Assembly (NCBI GenBank): GCA_913043145.1
Contig: CAJWLP010000008.1
Coordinates: 1-53,597 of the forward strand
DNA length: 53,597 bases
Origin: an uncultured Bacteroidota bacterium
GTDB taxonomy: Bacteria; Bacteroidota; Bacteroidia; NS11-12g; UBA9320
Reading direction: 5' to 3'
The translations under genes were made by a program, and so were the position numbers. Each line of letters opens with the position of its first letter. Positions within the stretch are counted from its first letter, which is position 1. The notes beneath the pieces are model-generated. The model had not been told where the DNA came from and did no database searches. It saw only the letters and a program-made list of their open reading frames with translations. Below are positions 27,458 to 36,030 of this stretch, one piece after another.

Positions 27458-28675
27458 TTAGGGGCGTATTAACGTGAATTTTATATTCTTTGTCTGAGGT
27501 TTTTCTCCTTTTAAGGTGTAATTAATTTTAGCTAGATATTCTCCAGGAGGGCAATTTTCACCAATATTATTTATGCTCCCGTTCCATCGATTCTCAGGGT
27601 TGTCGGATGTAAATATAATTTGGCCATTCCTTTGGTTAAAAATGAGAATCTTATAATTTTCATAGTTACTTATTTCTACCGGGTATTCATCGTTAGTACC
27701 GTCTCCGTTAGGTGTAAATACATTGAAAAACTTAATAGATCCTTCGCTTTTGACTTGAAATGTCGTTTTACTTTTTTCAGCACAAGGAATATTTATGGGT
27801 ACGGTTTTAATTACGTACTCACCTACTAGTTTTTCTTTAAGATGGCATTTGTTTGTATTTTTAGATATTAATGTGTCATCAAGATACCAGTTAGCAAGGA
27901 TGTTTTGATTGTTTATTGAGAATGAGAATGTGTTAAAATCGATTTTTTTAGTGATTATTTGATAGTTAGTTTTCAAGCCTTCAATCACTTCATGAGTTTC
28001 GCCATGCTCGTTTGTAAAAACTATTGAAACAGGTTGGTCAGTATCTGCTTTATATTCAATAAGGTCAGCATTTCTAGAAAATATTTGATTATTAATGTAC
28101 CAGTCTCCCTTGGTCCTGCTTTTCAAGGTGATTATTTCACCGATGCATGGATTAAAATTAGATACATCTAAATTTTCGGGTATTTCCCCGGTATTAATTG
28201 ACTTGTCAGATTCGTCCTCAACAATTTTAAAAGACATTTGAGTTTCCTGAGTACTTTTTGTCTGTAATGTCTGAATTAAAGAGTTTGTCGTACCATTTTT
28301 GAATGTTTTTAACTCTTTTGGGATGTCGTTTAGATCTTTTTCAATGCTTTCAGTGTCTTGCATATTTACAGTAGAGTCTGCAATGGTTCTGAAAGAATGC
28401 TCAGATATAGTATCGTTTAGATCTTTTATTGGGGAGTTTTTATTTTTTACTGCAAAAAATAGGATGGTAGCAGAGGCCCCAATAATTGAGACCATCTTAA
28501 TTGCTTGAATTGGATTTTTAATTAATTCAATAATTTTTGAAGTTTTTGCATTAGATTGCTTTATGGATGAAAGGTCAAAATTTTCTATAATTGATGATGG
28601 TGGTGGAGTAGCATGATTCTCAAGTTGGTCTTTGAGTAGTCTTTCAAATTCTGATATGTTTTTGAATTTTTTCAT
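27458..28675 (-). CDS. Putative anti-sigma factor with periplasmic Ig-like repeats and T9SS type B-like C-terminus
   Basis: 405 residues without signal peptide. A ~56-residue cytoplasmic N-terminus (ISEFERLLKDQLENHATPPP) precedes one membrane segment (about 57-77, MVSIIGASATILFFAV), so the remainder should be periplasmic. That part has an acidic linker, two similar Ig/PKD-like units (DWYINNQIFSRN about 191; NWYLDDTLISKN about 262), and a C-terminal ~90-residue gliding-type sorting domain (FTPNGDGTNDEYPV, CPPGEY, ending FTLIRP). It starts inside the sigma factor's stop codon (TAATG), the classic position of an anti-sigma gene. The anti-sigma role is inferred from position and topology; I see no named anti-sigma domain. 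The sorting-type domain on an inner-membrane protein is unusual. Confidence 0.8.
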   Translation of the reverse strand: MKKFKNISEFERLLKDQLENHATPPPSSIIENFDLSSIKQSNAKTSKIIELIKNPIQAIKMVSIIGASATILFFAVKNKNSPIKDLNDTISEHSFRTIADSTVNMQDTESIEKDLNDIPKELKTFKNGTTNSLIQTLQTKSTQETQMSFKIVEDESDKSINTGEIPENLDVSNFNPCIGEIITLKSRTKGDWYINNQIFSRNADLIEYKADTDQPVSIVFTNEHGETHEVIEGLKTNYQIITKKIDFNTFSFSINNQNILANWYLDDTLISKNTNKCHLKEKLVGEYVIKTVPINIPCAEKSKTTFQVKSEGSIKFFNVFTPNGDGTNDEYPVEISNYENYKILIFNQRNGQIIFTSDNPENRWNGSINNIGENCPPGEYLAKINYTLKGEKPQTKNIKFTLIRP

Positions 28676-29217
28676 TATTCAAACCATCCTTTTAATTTTA
28701 TTTGAAGCTGTTTACGTGCCTTAAATAACTGTGTTTTACTGGTGCTCTCAGAAATATCAAGCATTTCAGAAATCTCTTTGTGGGAATACCCATCGATGAC
28801 ATACATGTTGAATACTGTTCGATAACCCTGAGGAAGTTTTTGGATCAAATCAATCATTTTCTTAGCATCCAAAGACCCAACATTTATTTTAGATGTTGTC
28901 TTGAATTCAGAGTCTCTTATGTCATTGATGTTTTGGTGATATTTTTTCTTTCGTATAAGCTCTATGCTCGTATTAATAAATATTTTTTTCATCCAACCTT
29001 CAAAACTCCCAGAAAATGAATAAGATGATATTTTATTAAACACTTTGATAAACCCTTCCTGCAAAGCATCTTGGGCATCATTATGTGAATTCATATATCT
29101 TAGACAGATACTATACATTAGTCCGGCGTACTTATTATATATTTTATTAAAAGCGTTATGATCTCCATTGCTGCAAGCTTTTATTAATGATATGTCATTA
29201 TGTTTATCATTGCTCAT
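28675..29217 (-). CDS. ECF RNA polymerase sigma factor
   Basis: 180-residue sigma-70 family protein with only regions 2 and 4, as in ECF factors. Region 2: AFNKIYNKYAGLMYSICLRY, then DAQDALQEGFIKVFNKI and the -10 recognition helix segment ending FINTSIELIRKKK. Region 4: LIQKLPQGYRTVFNMYVIDG followed by the helix-turn-helix YSHKEISEMLDISESTSKTQ. First gene of an operon with the putative anti-sigma factor (one-base overlap) and the giant surface protein (the anti-sigma stop is at 27458). The targets probably include this operon, but no matching promoter is recognisable here. Confidence 0.93.
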   Translation of the reverse strand: MSNDKHNDISLIKACSNGDHNAFNKIYNKYAGLMYSICLRYMNSHNDAQDALQEGFIKVFNKISSYSFSGSFEGWMKKIFINTSIELIRKKKYHQNINDIRDSEFKTTSKINVGSLDAKKMIDLIQKLPQGYRTVFNMYVIDGYSHKEISEMLDISESTSKTQLFKARKQLQIKLKGWFE

Positions 29218-29272
29218 CGCATGGATTACTTATTAGATGTTACTATAATAAAAATAGTTGTCCGTAAATCAG

Positions 29273-29737
29273 TTAAATTTTTTTAACGTGGTATTTTTCG
29301 GCAAGATATTCTTTTAAGTTTTCAGCATAATAACCAACGGCCTCAATAGGTTCAATAATTTCAGTTTCATTTAACCCTTCCAAAATACGTTTGTATTGTA
29401 TGCTTATAATTTTTTGTTGAGCATTGGCTACGAATTTTGCAGAAAAAAGATGAAAGTTAAGATGAGCTAATTCTTCCATAAATTGCCCTAAATGTTCTTC
29501 ATGAGGATATTCACAAATAGGGGAAACAATTTGGAATATTCCGGCAATCTTTTCACGATCAAAATATTGCCATTGACTGGTTTGTTCAGGTTGCCATATA
29601 TCAACATAAACCTCAGTAGATTTACCCCTAACAATTACATATTCACCGTCATTTTTACAGCGAATCTCTTCAGGTTTTATATTTAGGTGTTTTTGAATTG
29701 ATTTTTCAAATAGCTGGATTGCTTTATTGACTTGCAT
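29273..29737 (-). CDS. YbjN-domain-like protein (154 aa)
   Basis: Small cytoplasmic protein. Its alpha/beta pattern (long N-terminal helix, DGEYVIVRGKSTEVYVDIWQ, then the long helix LGQFMEELAHLNFHL and strand HLFSAKFVANAQQKIISIQYKR) resembles the YbjN / type III secretion chaperone-like family. Proteins of this kind may act as chaperones or stress-related adaptors. No catalytic motif is seen. A perfect TAnnTTTG box (29748-29755) lies 10 bases before the ATG. Confidence 0.7.
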   Translation of the reverse strand: MQVNKAIQLFEKSIQKHLNIKPEEIRCKNDGEYVIVRGKSTEVYVDIWQPEQTSQWQYFDREKIAGIFQIVSPICEYPHEEHLGQFMEELAHLNFHLFSAKFVANAQQKIISIQYKRILEGLNETEIIEPIEAVGYYAENLKEYLAEKYHVKKI

Positions 29738-29747
29738 AATAAAATTT

Positions 29748-29755
29748 CAAAGATA
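29748..29755 (-). promoter_or_regulatory. Bacteroidota -7 box TATCTTTG
   Basis: Exact TAnnTTTG on the minus strand, 10 bases upstream of the YbjN-like gene's ATG. No TTG at -33 spacing. Confidence 0.5.
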
Positions 29756-29772
29756 GTTTATTAACAGTGTTA

Positions 29773-31107
29773 TTAATTAAATGTTAATCGATGTCCTAGT
29801 CTTGTCTCGTTAAACTTTCCTTTTGAAAAGGCCATGTGTCCAGATACAATTGTGTGATCAATAGATGATGTAAATCGTTGTCCTTCAAAGGGGCTCCAAC
29901 CACATTTGTAGTGAATATTGTTTTTTGTTACAATTTCTTGCGTTTCAGGGTTGATGATAACAATATCAGCGAAATATCCCTCTCTTAAAAAACCTCTTTT
30001 GTTGATATTAAATAATTGAGCAGGAGCATGACACATTTTTTGAACCATTTTTTCAATAGCTATCTTACTTGACTTAACATGTTCAATCATTAATTGAAGG
30101 CTATGTTGTACAAGAGGAAGTCCACTAGGGGCATCGAGGTAATCATTCATCTTTTCTTCCCATGTGTGTGGGGCGTGATCTGTAGCAATGATATCAAAGT
30201 AATCATTATTTAAAGCATGCCAAAGTGCTGCTTGATCTTTTTCTGATTTTATTGCGGGGTTACACTTAATTAAGCTTTGTTTTTCTGTATAATAAGTATC
30301 ATTTAGACTCAAGTGATGAACACATACTTCCGCCGTTATTTTTTTTTCTTGCAAGGGGATAGCGTTAGTGAAAAGTTCAATTTCTTTTTCAGTGGATATA
30401 TGTAAAATATGAAGCCTGGCATTGTATTCTTTTGCAAGATCTGTAGCCATTTTACTAGAAAGGTAGCAAGCTTCATGATTTCGAATAATAGGATGTGCTT
30501 CAAATGGGATTTTGGTGCCATACTTTTTCTTAAAAATGGAAGTATTTCTTCGGATGGTTGATTCATCCTCGCAGTGAGTAGCAATCAACATGGGTGTTTT
30601 TGAAAATATACTCCGAAGAGTCTGCTCGTTATCTACGAGCATGTTCCCTGTGCTACTACCCATAAATAATTTTATTCCACAAATATTTTCTGGATCAGTT
30701 TTTAATACTTCCTCCAAATTATCATTGGTTCCACCCATAAAAAATGAGTAATTCGCCAAAGAACATTGTTTCGCTCTGGAATACTTCTTCTCTAATTCTA
30801 ATTGCGTTGTAGCTTGGGGATTTGTATTGGGCATTTCCATAAACGAGGTGGTTCCTCCTGCCACAGCAGCTTTAGCTTCAGTATAAATTTCAGCTTTATG
30901 TGTTAATCCGGGCTCTCTGAAATGAACTTGATCATCAATAACGCCAGGCATGACCCATTTGCCTTCTGCTTCAATTACTTGAGAAGCGTTTCTATTAATT
31001 CCATTTTTTGAAATTTCAGTTATAAGATCACCTTCTATAAATATATCTGCTATGAATTTTTCGTTTTCGTTAATTAATAGTCCATTTTTAATTAAAATTG
31101 ATGTCAT
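29773..31107 (-). CDS. pyrC: Dihydroorotase, class I
   Basis: Zinc amidohydrolase that closes carbamoyl aspartate to dihydroorotate, the third step of pyrimidine synthesis. 444 residues, usual for class I. Metal ligands are visible in order: HFR of DDQVHFREPGLTHK, the carboxylated lysine of GIKLFMGSSTGNM, His of IATHCEDE, His of LHILHIS, and the catalytic Asp of IIATDHAPHTWEEK. The late SGLPLVQHSL loop also fits. Class I sequences are often labelled pyrC or allantoinase; the DHAPH and GLPLVQ motifs favour dihydroorotase. The start codon is only five bases from the divergent Nudix start. Confidence 0.93.
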   Translation of the reverse strand: MTSILIKNGLLINENEKFIADIFIEGDLITEISKNGINRNASQVIEAEGKWVMPGVIDDQVHFREPGLTHKAEIYTEAKAAVAGGTTSFMEMPNTNPQATTQLELEKKYSRAKQCSLANYSFFMGGTNDNLEEVLKTDPENICGIKLFMGSSTGNMLVDNEQTLRSIFSKTPMLIATHCEDESTIRRNTSIFKKKYGTKIPFEAHPIIRNHEACYLSSKMATDLAKEYNARLHILHISTEKEIELFTNAIPLQEKKITAEVCVHHLSLNDTYYTEKQSLIKCNPAIKSEKDQAALWHALNNDYFDIIATDHAPHTWEEKMNDYLDAPSGLPLVQHSLQLMIEHVKSSKIAIEKMVQKMCHAPAQLFNINKRGFLREGYFADIVIINPETQEIVTKNNIHYKCGWSPFEGQRFTSSIDHTIVSGHMAFSKGKFNETRLGHRLTFN

Positions 31108-31112
31108 AAAGA

Positions 31113-31538
31113 ATGAGCAAATTTAATATACGCGTTTATGGTATTTGGATTAAAAGTAATAAAATATTACTAAGCCACGAAAATATTGATGGATATGAAA
31201 TGACAAAATTCCCTGGTGGAGGATTAGAGTATGGAGAAGGAGCTCTAGAATGTTTGAAACGTGAGTTTATGGAAGAATTGGGTGTCAAGATAAGCCAAAC
31301 AAAGCTAATCAATGTCTCAGAAAAATATATTCAAAGTGCATTTAATGAAGATGAACAAGTCTTAGCAGTTCATTACCTTATTAAGTCTGAGGACAAGATT
31401 AAAAATTACGAGATTATTCAAAATACCCGTGTGGGAAAATTCAATCAGCATCTTTTTAAGTGGCACGAATTAAGCCCAACTATTATGAATATTTTAACTT
31501 TTGAAATGGATAAAGAAGCGTTTTGTAAACTTCAATAA
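31113..31538 (+). CDS. Nudix hydrolase
   Basis: 141 residues. The Nudix box GGLEYGEGALECLKREFMEE continues to LGV and has the expected G, E, REx2EE and G residues that bind magnesium and cleave nucleoside diphosphate-linked substrates. The PGGG just before it and the N-terminal RVYGIWIKSNKILLSHE strands are typical. The substrate is unknown; general Nudix proteins clean up oxidised nucleotides or act on NDP-sugars or ADP-ribose. It starts five bases from the divergent pyrC, and its end overlaps the convergent surface-protein gene by seven bases. Confidence 0.92.
   Translation: MSKFNIRVYGIWIKSNKILLSHENIDGYEMTKFPGGGLEYGEGALECLKREFMEELGVKISQTKLINVSEKYIQSAFNEDEQVLAVHYLIKSEDKIKNYEIIQNTRVGKFNQHLFKWHELSPTIMNILTFEMDKEAFCKLQ
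31118..31125 (-). promoter_or_regulatory. Bacteroidota -7 box TAAATTTG inside the Nudix gene
   Basis: Exact TAnnTTTG on the minus strand, 10 bases before the pyrC ATG and within the first codons of the divergent Nudix gene. If used, the pyrC promoter sits entirely inside its neighbour. Confidence 0.4.
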
Positions 31539-34087
31539 ATGGGCTGGACGGTACCTTTAGAATTTCGAGTATTCCCATCACAACCTCTGTAGTTAACATA
31601 GTAAAAGAAGGTTTCATTTGGAACTTTTTTCCCTTGATATGTTCCATCCCAATTATCTGTTAATGAAGTTCTTGAGTCGAACACTTTTTCTCCCCACCTA
31701 GAGTATATGATAATGTAGTATGCTGGCTGAGCGACATCAATTTGATATGGGAAAAGTTCATTTAAGTTATCCCCATTTGGGGTAAATGCATTAGGGAAGT
31801 ACATTTCATTGGGTAGAGCATTTTCATCTACTGTAATAAATAGACTATCTGAGCCTATACAGCCAAAATTATCTGTAACCGTAACTTTGTAGAGTCCTTC
31901 CAAAATGGTTGTAATGCTTTGCCCACTACTTTCATCATTCCATAAATATTTTACAAATCCAGATGGGGCTGATATGGTTGTAGGGGAGTTGATACAAATG
32001 GTTGTATCACTACCCAGATTGAAAGTGGGGGAGTTGGACACACTTACCAAAACAGAGTCTGAGTTGGTACACCCATCTTTATTCTCAACGAGAACACGAT
32101 ACTTTCCTGGAGTGCTCACATTGATTGTTTGTGTGGTATCACCATTATTCCAAGAATATTTTATACCATCAGAACCAGCGTCTAATGTAGTAGCGATGAA
32201 ATCACAAAAGTGTTGGTCTTCACCCAATTCAAGATCAACGCCAGAATTGTCGATGATGAACGTGTCGGAGTTAATACATTGTCTTTGAGTTAATTGAATC
32301 CAACGTTTACCAGGACTTATGTACGATACAGCTGAAGCGGAGCTACCATTATCCCATAGATATTCAGCTTCTTCTATACCTGATAGGTCAACTAAATGGT
32401 TGAATTCATCACAATAAAACGCATCTGCCACTTTGGGATGAGTTGCTTGCCATACCCGAATGGTATCTTTAATTATACAATTTAGGTTCATAGCGGTGAC
32501 TATGTAATCCCCGGCAGAATTGACATTTAGCTTTTGGGATAATGTAGGAGGGGTTGTATTCCAAGAATAGCTCAGGCCAGATATGCCAGCATCTAAAATT
32601 ATATCAATGAGTGTATCACATTCCAAAGTATCATTTGGCAATCTCAATGTAGGAACTTTATCATATGTTAATTGAACGGTATCTTTATAAACGCATTTTC
32701 CATAGGATACCGTTGGTATATATGTCCCAGTATCGCTAACTGTTATTCTGCTTCCTGTAGCTCCAGTATTCCAATTTACGGAGATAGCATCTGGTGCTTT
32801 TGTGTCAAGTAGGATAGAGAAATCATTACAGAATATACGATCTGGCCCTAAGTTCACATCTTTAGTGGATCGAATCCGAACACCATATTTGTACGTATCG
32901 TTACATATAGAAGAGATGATGGTCAAACTAATAGTATAATCACCATTTCCAGGATATACATATTCAACTTTATCATTTAGGTTGAATGTTGTTAGTGTAT
33001 CATTCTTGGTAGTTGGATCTCCAAAATCCCAAAAGAACTTTACTTTGGGTGTTTTCACTTTATTCCAGTTACTTATGTTGTTGAAACGAGCAGTATCCCC
33101 ACATTCAAATGCATATGAACCGCCAACTGCTGTCCCTCCTGGTATGTTGAAATTAGCAATTACATCAAATTGACAATCAATGACTGTAAATTGGTAATCG
33201 CTTAATGTAGAGCCAAGAAGGCTCCCATTTCGATATTCAAGTACTCGAACACCAACGGCATAAGTTCCTTTAGCTGTGGGAGTGAGTGTATATTTCCCTG
33301 TTTGCCTATTAATGAAACTAGAAGGGCTCCCTGTAACTTGATTGTTGGAAGAGAAAGAAGGATTCCATGTTAATAATGCATATGGAGGAGGGCTAGGATT
33401 TTCTGGTTTTGGATCTGTAGCTGATCCACCCAAGAAAGGCGTATAAAATTCATAAACCAGAGAATCGCCATCTGGATCTTGAGCACTATAGTCTAATGTC
33501 AGAGGAGCGTTGATACATACATATGTTGGAGGTATATTTTTGAATCTTGGACTTGAATTATTAGTGCTTGAAGGAGGGATATAACTCCAATAGGTTGACC
33601 CTGTGTTTCCGGCATCGTTTACATTATCTGTAATTGCATTTCTGCAACAAAGTTGATGAGAAAGAATAAGCCCATTTGTGCCAGGATTGAGGAATACTGT
33701 TTTTTTGTAGGTATATTGAACTACACAAACACCAGAAGGTTCTTTAACGCATTCATAGTTTACCGAATTGACGACTTTTCTAACACCATTATTTAGTGAT
33801 ATGGTCTGTTTGCGTGCATTGGTAACAGCATCGAACACACCAATGTATGCAAGATTTCCATCTCGATCAATTGTTCCAGGATTAGCATTCTGACAATCAA
33901 AATAAATTTTGAAGACTATTTCATACCGAACATTACCAAATTGATTCAGCACTCGATTATAATACAATTCTCCACCGACTACATGGGAGGCATTAGAGGA
34001 AAAAGTACAGATCAATAGCATCAATATAACAGCTAGAGCACGAACTTTAGAAATAAAAAACTGGTACGTATATGATGATGTTTTCAT
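31532..34087 (-). CDS. PKD/Ig-repeat surface protein with T9SS type B sorting domain (851 aa)
   Basis: The N-terminus has a signal peptide followed by ASHVVGGELYYN, a start I know from many large Bacteroidota gliding-associated surface proteins. A cysteine-rich region (CCRNAITDN, about 145) and a DPDGDSLVYEF segment follow. One PKD domain lies near 345-395 (FFWDFGDPTTKN). From about 410 to 770 there are at least five similar ~85-residue units, each with a YSWNNGDTT-like strand and a GxYxVxV strand. The C-terminal domain (FPNAFTPNGDNLNELFP, YSRWGEKVFDS, WDGTYQGK) is the type B sorting signal. Role: probably adhesion or surface structure. It seems to have its own promoter (34102-34132). Confidence 0.9.
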   Translation of the reverse strand: MKTSSYTYQFFISKVRALAVILMLLICTFSSNASHVVGGELYYNRVLNQFGNVRYEIVFKIYFDCQNANPGTIDRDGNLAYIGVFDAVTNARKQTISLNNGVRKVVNSVNYECVKEPSGVCVVQYTYKKTVFLNPGTNGLILSHQLCCRNAITDNVNDAGNTGSTYWSYIPPSSTNNSSPRFKNIPPTYVCINAPLTLDYSAQDPDGDSLVYEFYTPFLGGSATDPKPENPSPPPYALLTWNPSFSSNNQVTGSPSSFINRQTGKYTLTPTAKGTYAVGVRVLEYRNGSLLGSTLSDYQFTVIDCQFDVIANFNIPGGTAVGGSYAFECGDTARFNNISNWNKVKTPKVKFFWDFGDPTTKNDTLTTFNLNDKVEYVYPGNGDYTISLTIISSICNDTYKYGVRIRSTKDVNLGPDRIFCNDFSILLDTKAPDAISVNWNTGATGSRITVSDTGTYIPTVSYGKCVYKDTVQLTYDKVPTLRLPNDTLECDTLIDIILDAGISGLSYSWNTTPPTLSQKLNVNSAGDYIVTAMNLNCIIKDTIRVWQATHPKVADAFYCDEFNHLVDLSGIEEAEYLWDNGSSASAVSYISPGKRWIQLTQRQCINSDTFIIDNSGVDLELGEDQHFCDFIATTLDAGSDGIKYSWNNGDTTQTINVSTPGKYRVLVENKDGCTNSDSVLVSVSNSPTFNLGSDTTICINSPTTISAPSGFVKYLWNDESSGQSITTILEGLYKVTVTDNFGCIGSDSLFITVDENALPNEMYFPNAFTPNGDNLNELFPYQIDVAQPAYYIIIYSRWGEKVFDSRTSLTDNWDGTYQGKKVPNETFFYYVNYRGCDGNTRNSKGTVQPIY

Positions 34088-34101
34088 TTAAAATGTCTTA
34101 T

Positions 34102-34132
34102 CAAATATACTAAAAATCAAATATTCTTGCAA
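34102..34132 (-). promoter_or_regulatory. Bacteroidota promoter (TTG-N20-TATATTTG)
   Basis: On the minus strand the -33 element TTG (34130-34132) is separated by 20 bases from the exact -7 box TATATTTG (34102-34109), which lies 14 bases before the ATG of the 851-residue surface protein. The spacing fits the flavobacterial consensus. The promoter overlaps the end of the upstream DUF5777 gene, so the surface gene can be transcribed separately. Confidence 0.6.
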
Positions 34133-34997
34133 TGTTAAAACCAAATCGAACGTCTCCGTCGATCCATTTACCTTTGGTATCAGTTATGAATCCTTTTTCA
34201 AAAGGGGCATATGAGTTTGTAAAAAAAAGCTGAAAAACATGGCCTCCAGTTTCGATGTCAAAACCCATTGATAGCGAATTAGTGCTATTTGGTTTTATTT
34301 GGTCAGGGAAAACATAAAAATACTCTAAATTAACAGAAACACGTGTAAATAGTTTTTGCCTGGCTCCTAAGCCAATAGAAATTACATCATTAGAAAAGGC
34401 ACTATTTTCTACAATGTTCAGATGGGTTAGCGTTGGAGTTATTTGAGCACTAAAGTTTTTGGAGAATTTACGAGCCAATAATAATTGATGGGTGAAGTGT
34501 AATCTACTAGAAAATAAATTATTTCGTTCAGGGTGCGTCCATTTCAGAGTATTGATTCCTATATGGCTCATAACAACACCTGTTATAGGGCAAGATTTTG
34601 ATCCAATACTTTGTTTGAGAAACTTGTATTTAACAAAGCCATCATATGTTTTATCGACCGTACTTCTTCCTAAGCCAACATTTAGGTTATCCGTGATTCC
34701 AAAGTCTCCTCCCATTCTCATAGAGGCTTGATCTAATCCGAATAAATCATAGAATCCATTGTGAAGCAGTCCAAATCGATGGGATATTTTGAAGTCGAGC
34801 TCATTTTTAGCCACCGTTTCAATACTATGCCCATTAACTATTCGATTAGTTTTGAATGTTGCTATAGTATACGTTCTTGCCTCAGGTTCGTTATCGTCTA
34901 TTAAATTCAATTCTTGAGAAAACGCAGAGCCATAAATAACATTAATGATAATAATCATTAAAATTTTACTGAGAGATATGTATTTATTGGTTCTCAA
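34110..34997 (-). CDS. DUF5777 family beta-barrel protein
   Basis: 295 residues with a signal peptide (ending GSAFSQ) and a strand-rich body typical of an outer-membrane barrel: TVAKNELDFKISHRFGLL, MRMGGDFGITDNLNVGLGRST, FEKGFITDTKGKWIDGDVRFGFNIARIF. This matches DUF5777, which is often found next to YceI and cytochrome c genes in Bacteroidota. The start is a TTG at 34997; the next ATG (34958) would leave an N-terminus without a basic region, so I prefer TTG. Last gene of the cytochrome/OB/YceI operon, 12 bases after yceI. Confidence 0.85.
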   Translation of the reverse strand: MRTNKYISLSKILMIIIINVIYGSAFSQELNLIDDNEPEARTYTIATFKTNRIVNGHSIETVAKNELDFKISHRFGLLHNGFYDLFGLDQASMRMGGDFGITDNLNVGLGRSTVDKTYDGFVKYKFLKQSIGSKSCPITGVVMSHIGINTLKWTHPERNNLFSSRLHFTHQLLLARKFSKNFSAQITPTLTHLNIVENSAFSNDVISIGLGARQKLFTRVSVNLEYFYVFPDQIKPNSTNSLSMGFDIETGGHVFQLFFTNSYAPFEKGFITDTKGKWIDGDVRFGFNIARIFDF

Positions 34998-35009
34998 GTT
35001 TTAGAAAAT

Positions 35010-35567
35010 TTAATGATTATGTGTGTAGTCCGAATTAATGGTAATTTTAATATTTTCAGATATTTTTGGGGCTACCATTTTTGGTATTTTGACATTATAG
35101 TCATAGGGATTTAAATTAAATGTTGCTTTTGCATTGACAATACCATTGGCTATAAAAAATGTGCCATTAGTAGCCACATCTTGGGTTTTATTTTTTATGG
35201 TGAGCTTGCCATTTACCTTTGAATTATATGTTCCATCTTTGCTAAAGTCTATGGATGATATAGACTCTATTTTGCCATTAAAAGTGGCCTTTGGATACGT
35301 CGTACTTTCCATATAATTTTCATTAAAATGTTCCTGCATCAATGCCTTCTTAAATTCAAAATCTTTGATTAAACAGCTAAATTGTAGCTGGCCAGATTCG
35401 GTTGAAAAAGCTGTTTTTACTTTGTGGTTTTCTGCCGATATATCTTCAACTGGAGTGTGACTGTAAAAACTGATGTTTCCGGTATTGGTTTTGTATATAC
35501 CCCCACTGTGATTAGAAAAGGCAAATAAACTTAAAGCTGTTGTTAGTATGAGCGTTATTTTTTTCAT
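35010..35567 (-). CDS. YceI family periplasmic protein
   Basis: 185 residues with a signal peptide (MKKITLILTTALSLFAFS). The body is the YceI lipocalin-like barrel: GNISFYSHTPVEDISAENHK, LQFSCLIKDFEFKKALMQEH, TYPKATFNGKI, VNGKLTIKNKTQDV. Family members bind polyisoprenoids or similar hydrophobic molecules in the periplasm. Here the gene sits between an OB-fold protein and a DUF5777 barrel downstream of a cytochrome c lipoprotein, which suggests a shared envelope electron-transfer or lipid role. That is inference. Confidence 0.92.
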   Translation of the reverse strand: MKKITLILTTALSLFAFSNHSGGIYKTNTGNISFYSHTPVEDISAENHKVKTAFSTESGQLQFSCLIKDFEFKKALMQEHFNENYMESTTYPKATFNGKIESISSIDFSKDGTYNSKVNGKLTIKNKTQDVATNGTFFIANGIVNAKATFNLNPYDYNVKIPKMVAPKISENIKITINSDYTHNH

Positions 35568-35576
35568 GGTAATTTA

Positions 35577-36023
35577 TTATTCAATAATGATGCTAGATGA
35601 TAATATGATATCTTTATCTTCTAGAAGTGTGAGTTCGTCATCACCATTCATCCCCTTGCAAATTCCTTTAATCTTTACAGTTGATGAATCTTTTAATTTA
35701 GCTATATTTTTAAGTTCATTTGGTTTAAAACCACATCGAATAAAACCGTTATTAATATTTGTTTTTAGTGTGATTTGTGGCTCTAATTCATTGGATAAAT
35801 CTTTGGTTAAAAGGGTGCCTGTAACTTGAATGATTTGATCTGAAAATACAACCATAGCAGAGTCTTCATTTCGATTAAAAAAATAAAATAGCTGCTCAGC
35901 ACTAAGGTGTTCATATGCTTTATTTTCTTTGACGTTGGTGTGTGGTTTATTAAACATCCGATATACAAATAGGAGAATACCTAGAAGAACAAAGCTTGTA
36001 GAAAGAAGAGCTATTTTTTTCAT
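35577..36023 (-). CDS. Membrane-anchored OB-fold (tRNA_anti-like) protein
   Basis: 148 residues starting MKKIALLSTSFVLLGILLFVYRM, an N-terminal anchor or signal. The remaining ~120 residues carry an OB-fold-like pattern: AEQLFYFFNRNEDSAMVVFSDQIIQVTGTL, then IRCGFKP, VKIKGICKG and LLEDKDIIL. This matches the tRNA_anti-like family seen in Bacteroidota envelopes, usually beside YceI genes. I use the ATG at 36023, seven bases past the upstream stop; a longer reading from 36068 would overlap that gene. Confidence 0.8.
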   Translation of the reverse strand: MKKIALLSTSFVLLGILLFVYRMFNKPHTNVKENKAYEHLSAEQLFYFFNRNEDSAMVVFSDQIIQVTGTLLTKDLSNELEPQITLKTNINNGFIRCGFKPNELKNIAKLKDSSTVKIKGICKGMNGDDELTLLEDKDIILSSSIIIE

Positions 36024-36030
36024 GTTTGTG

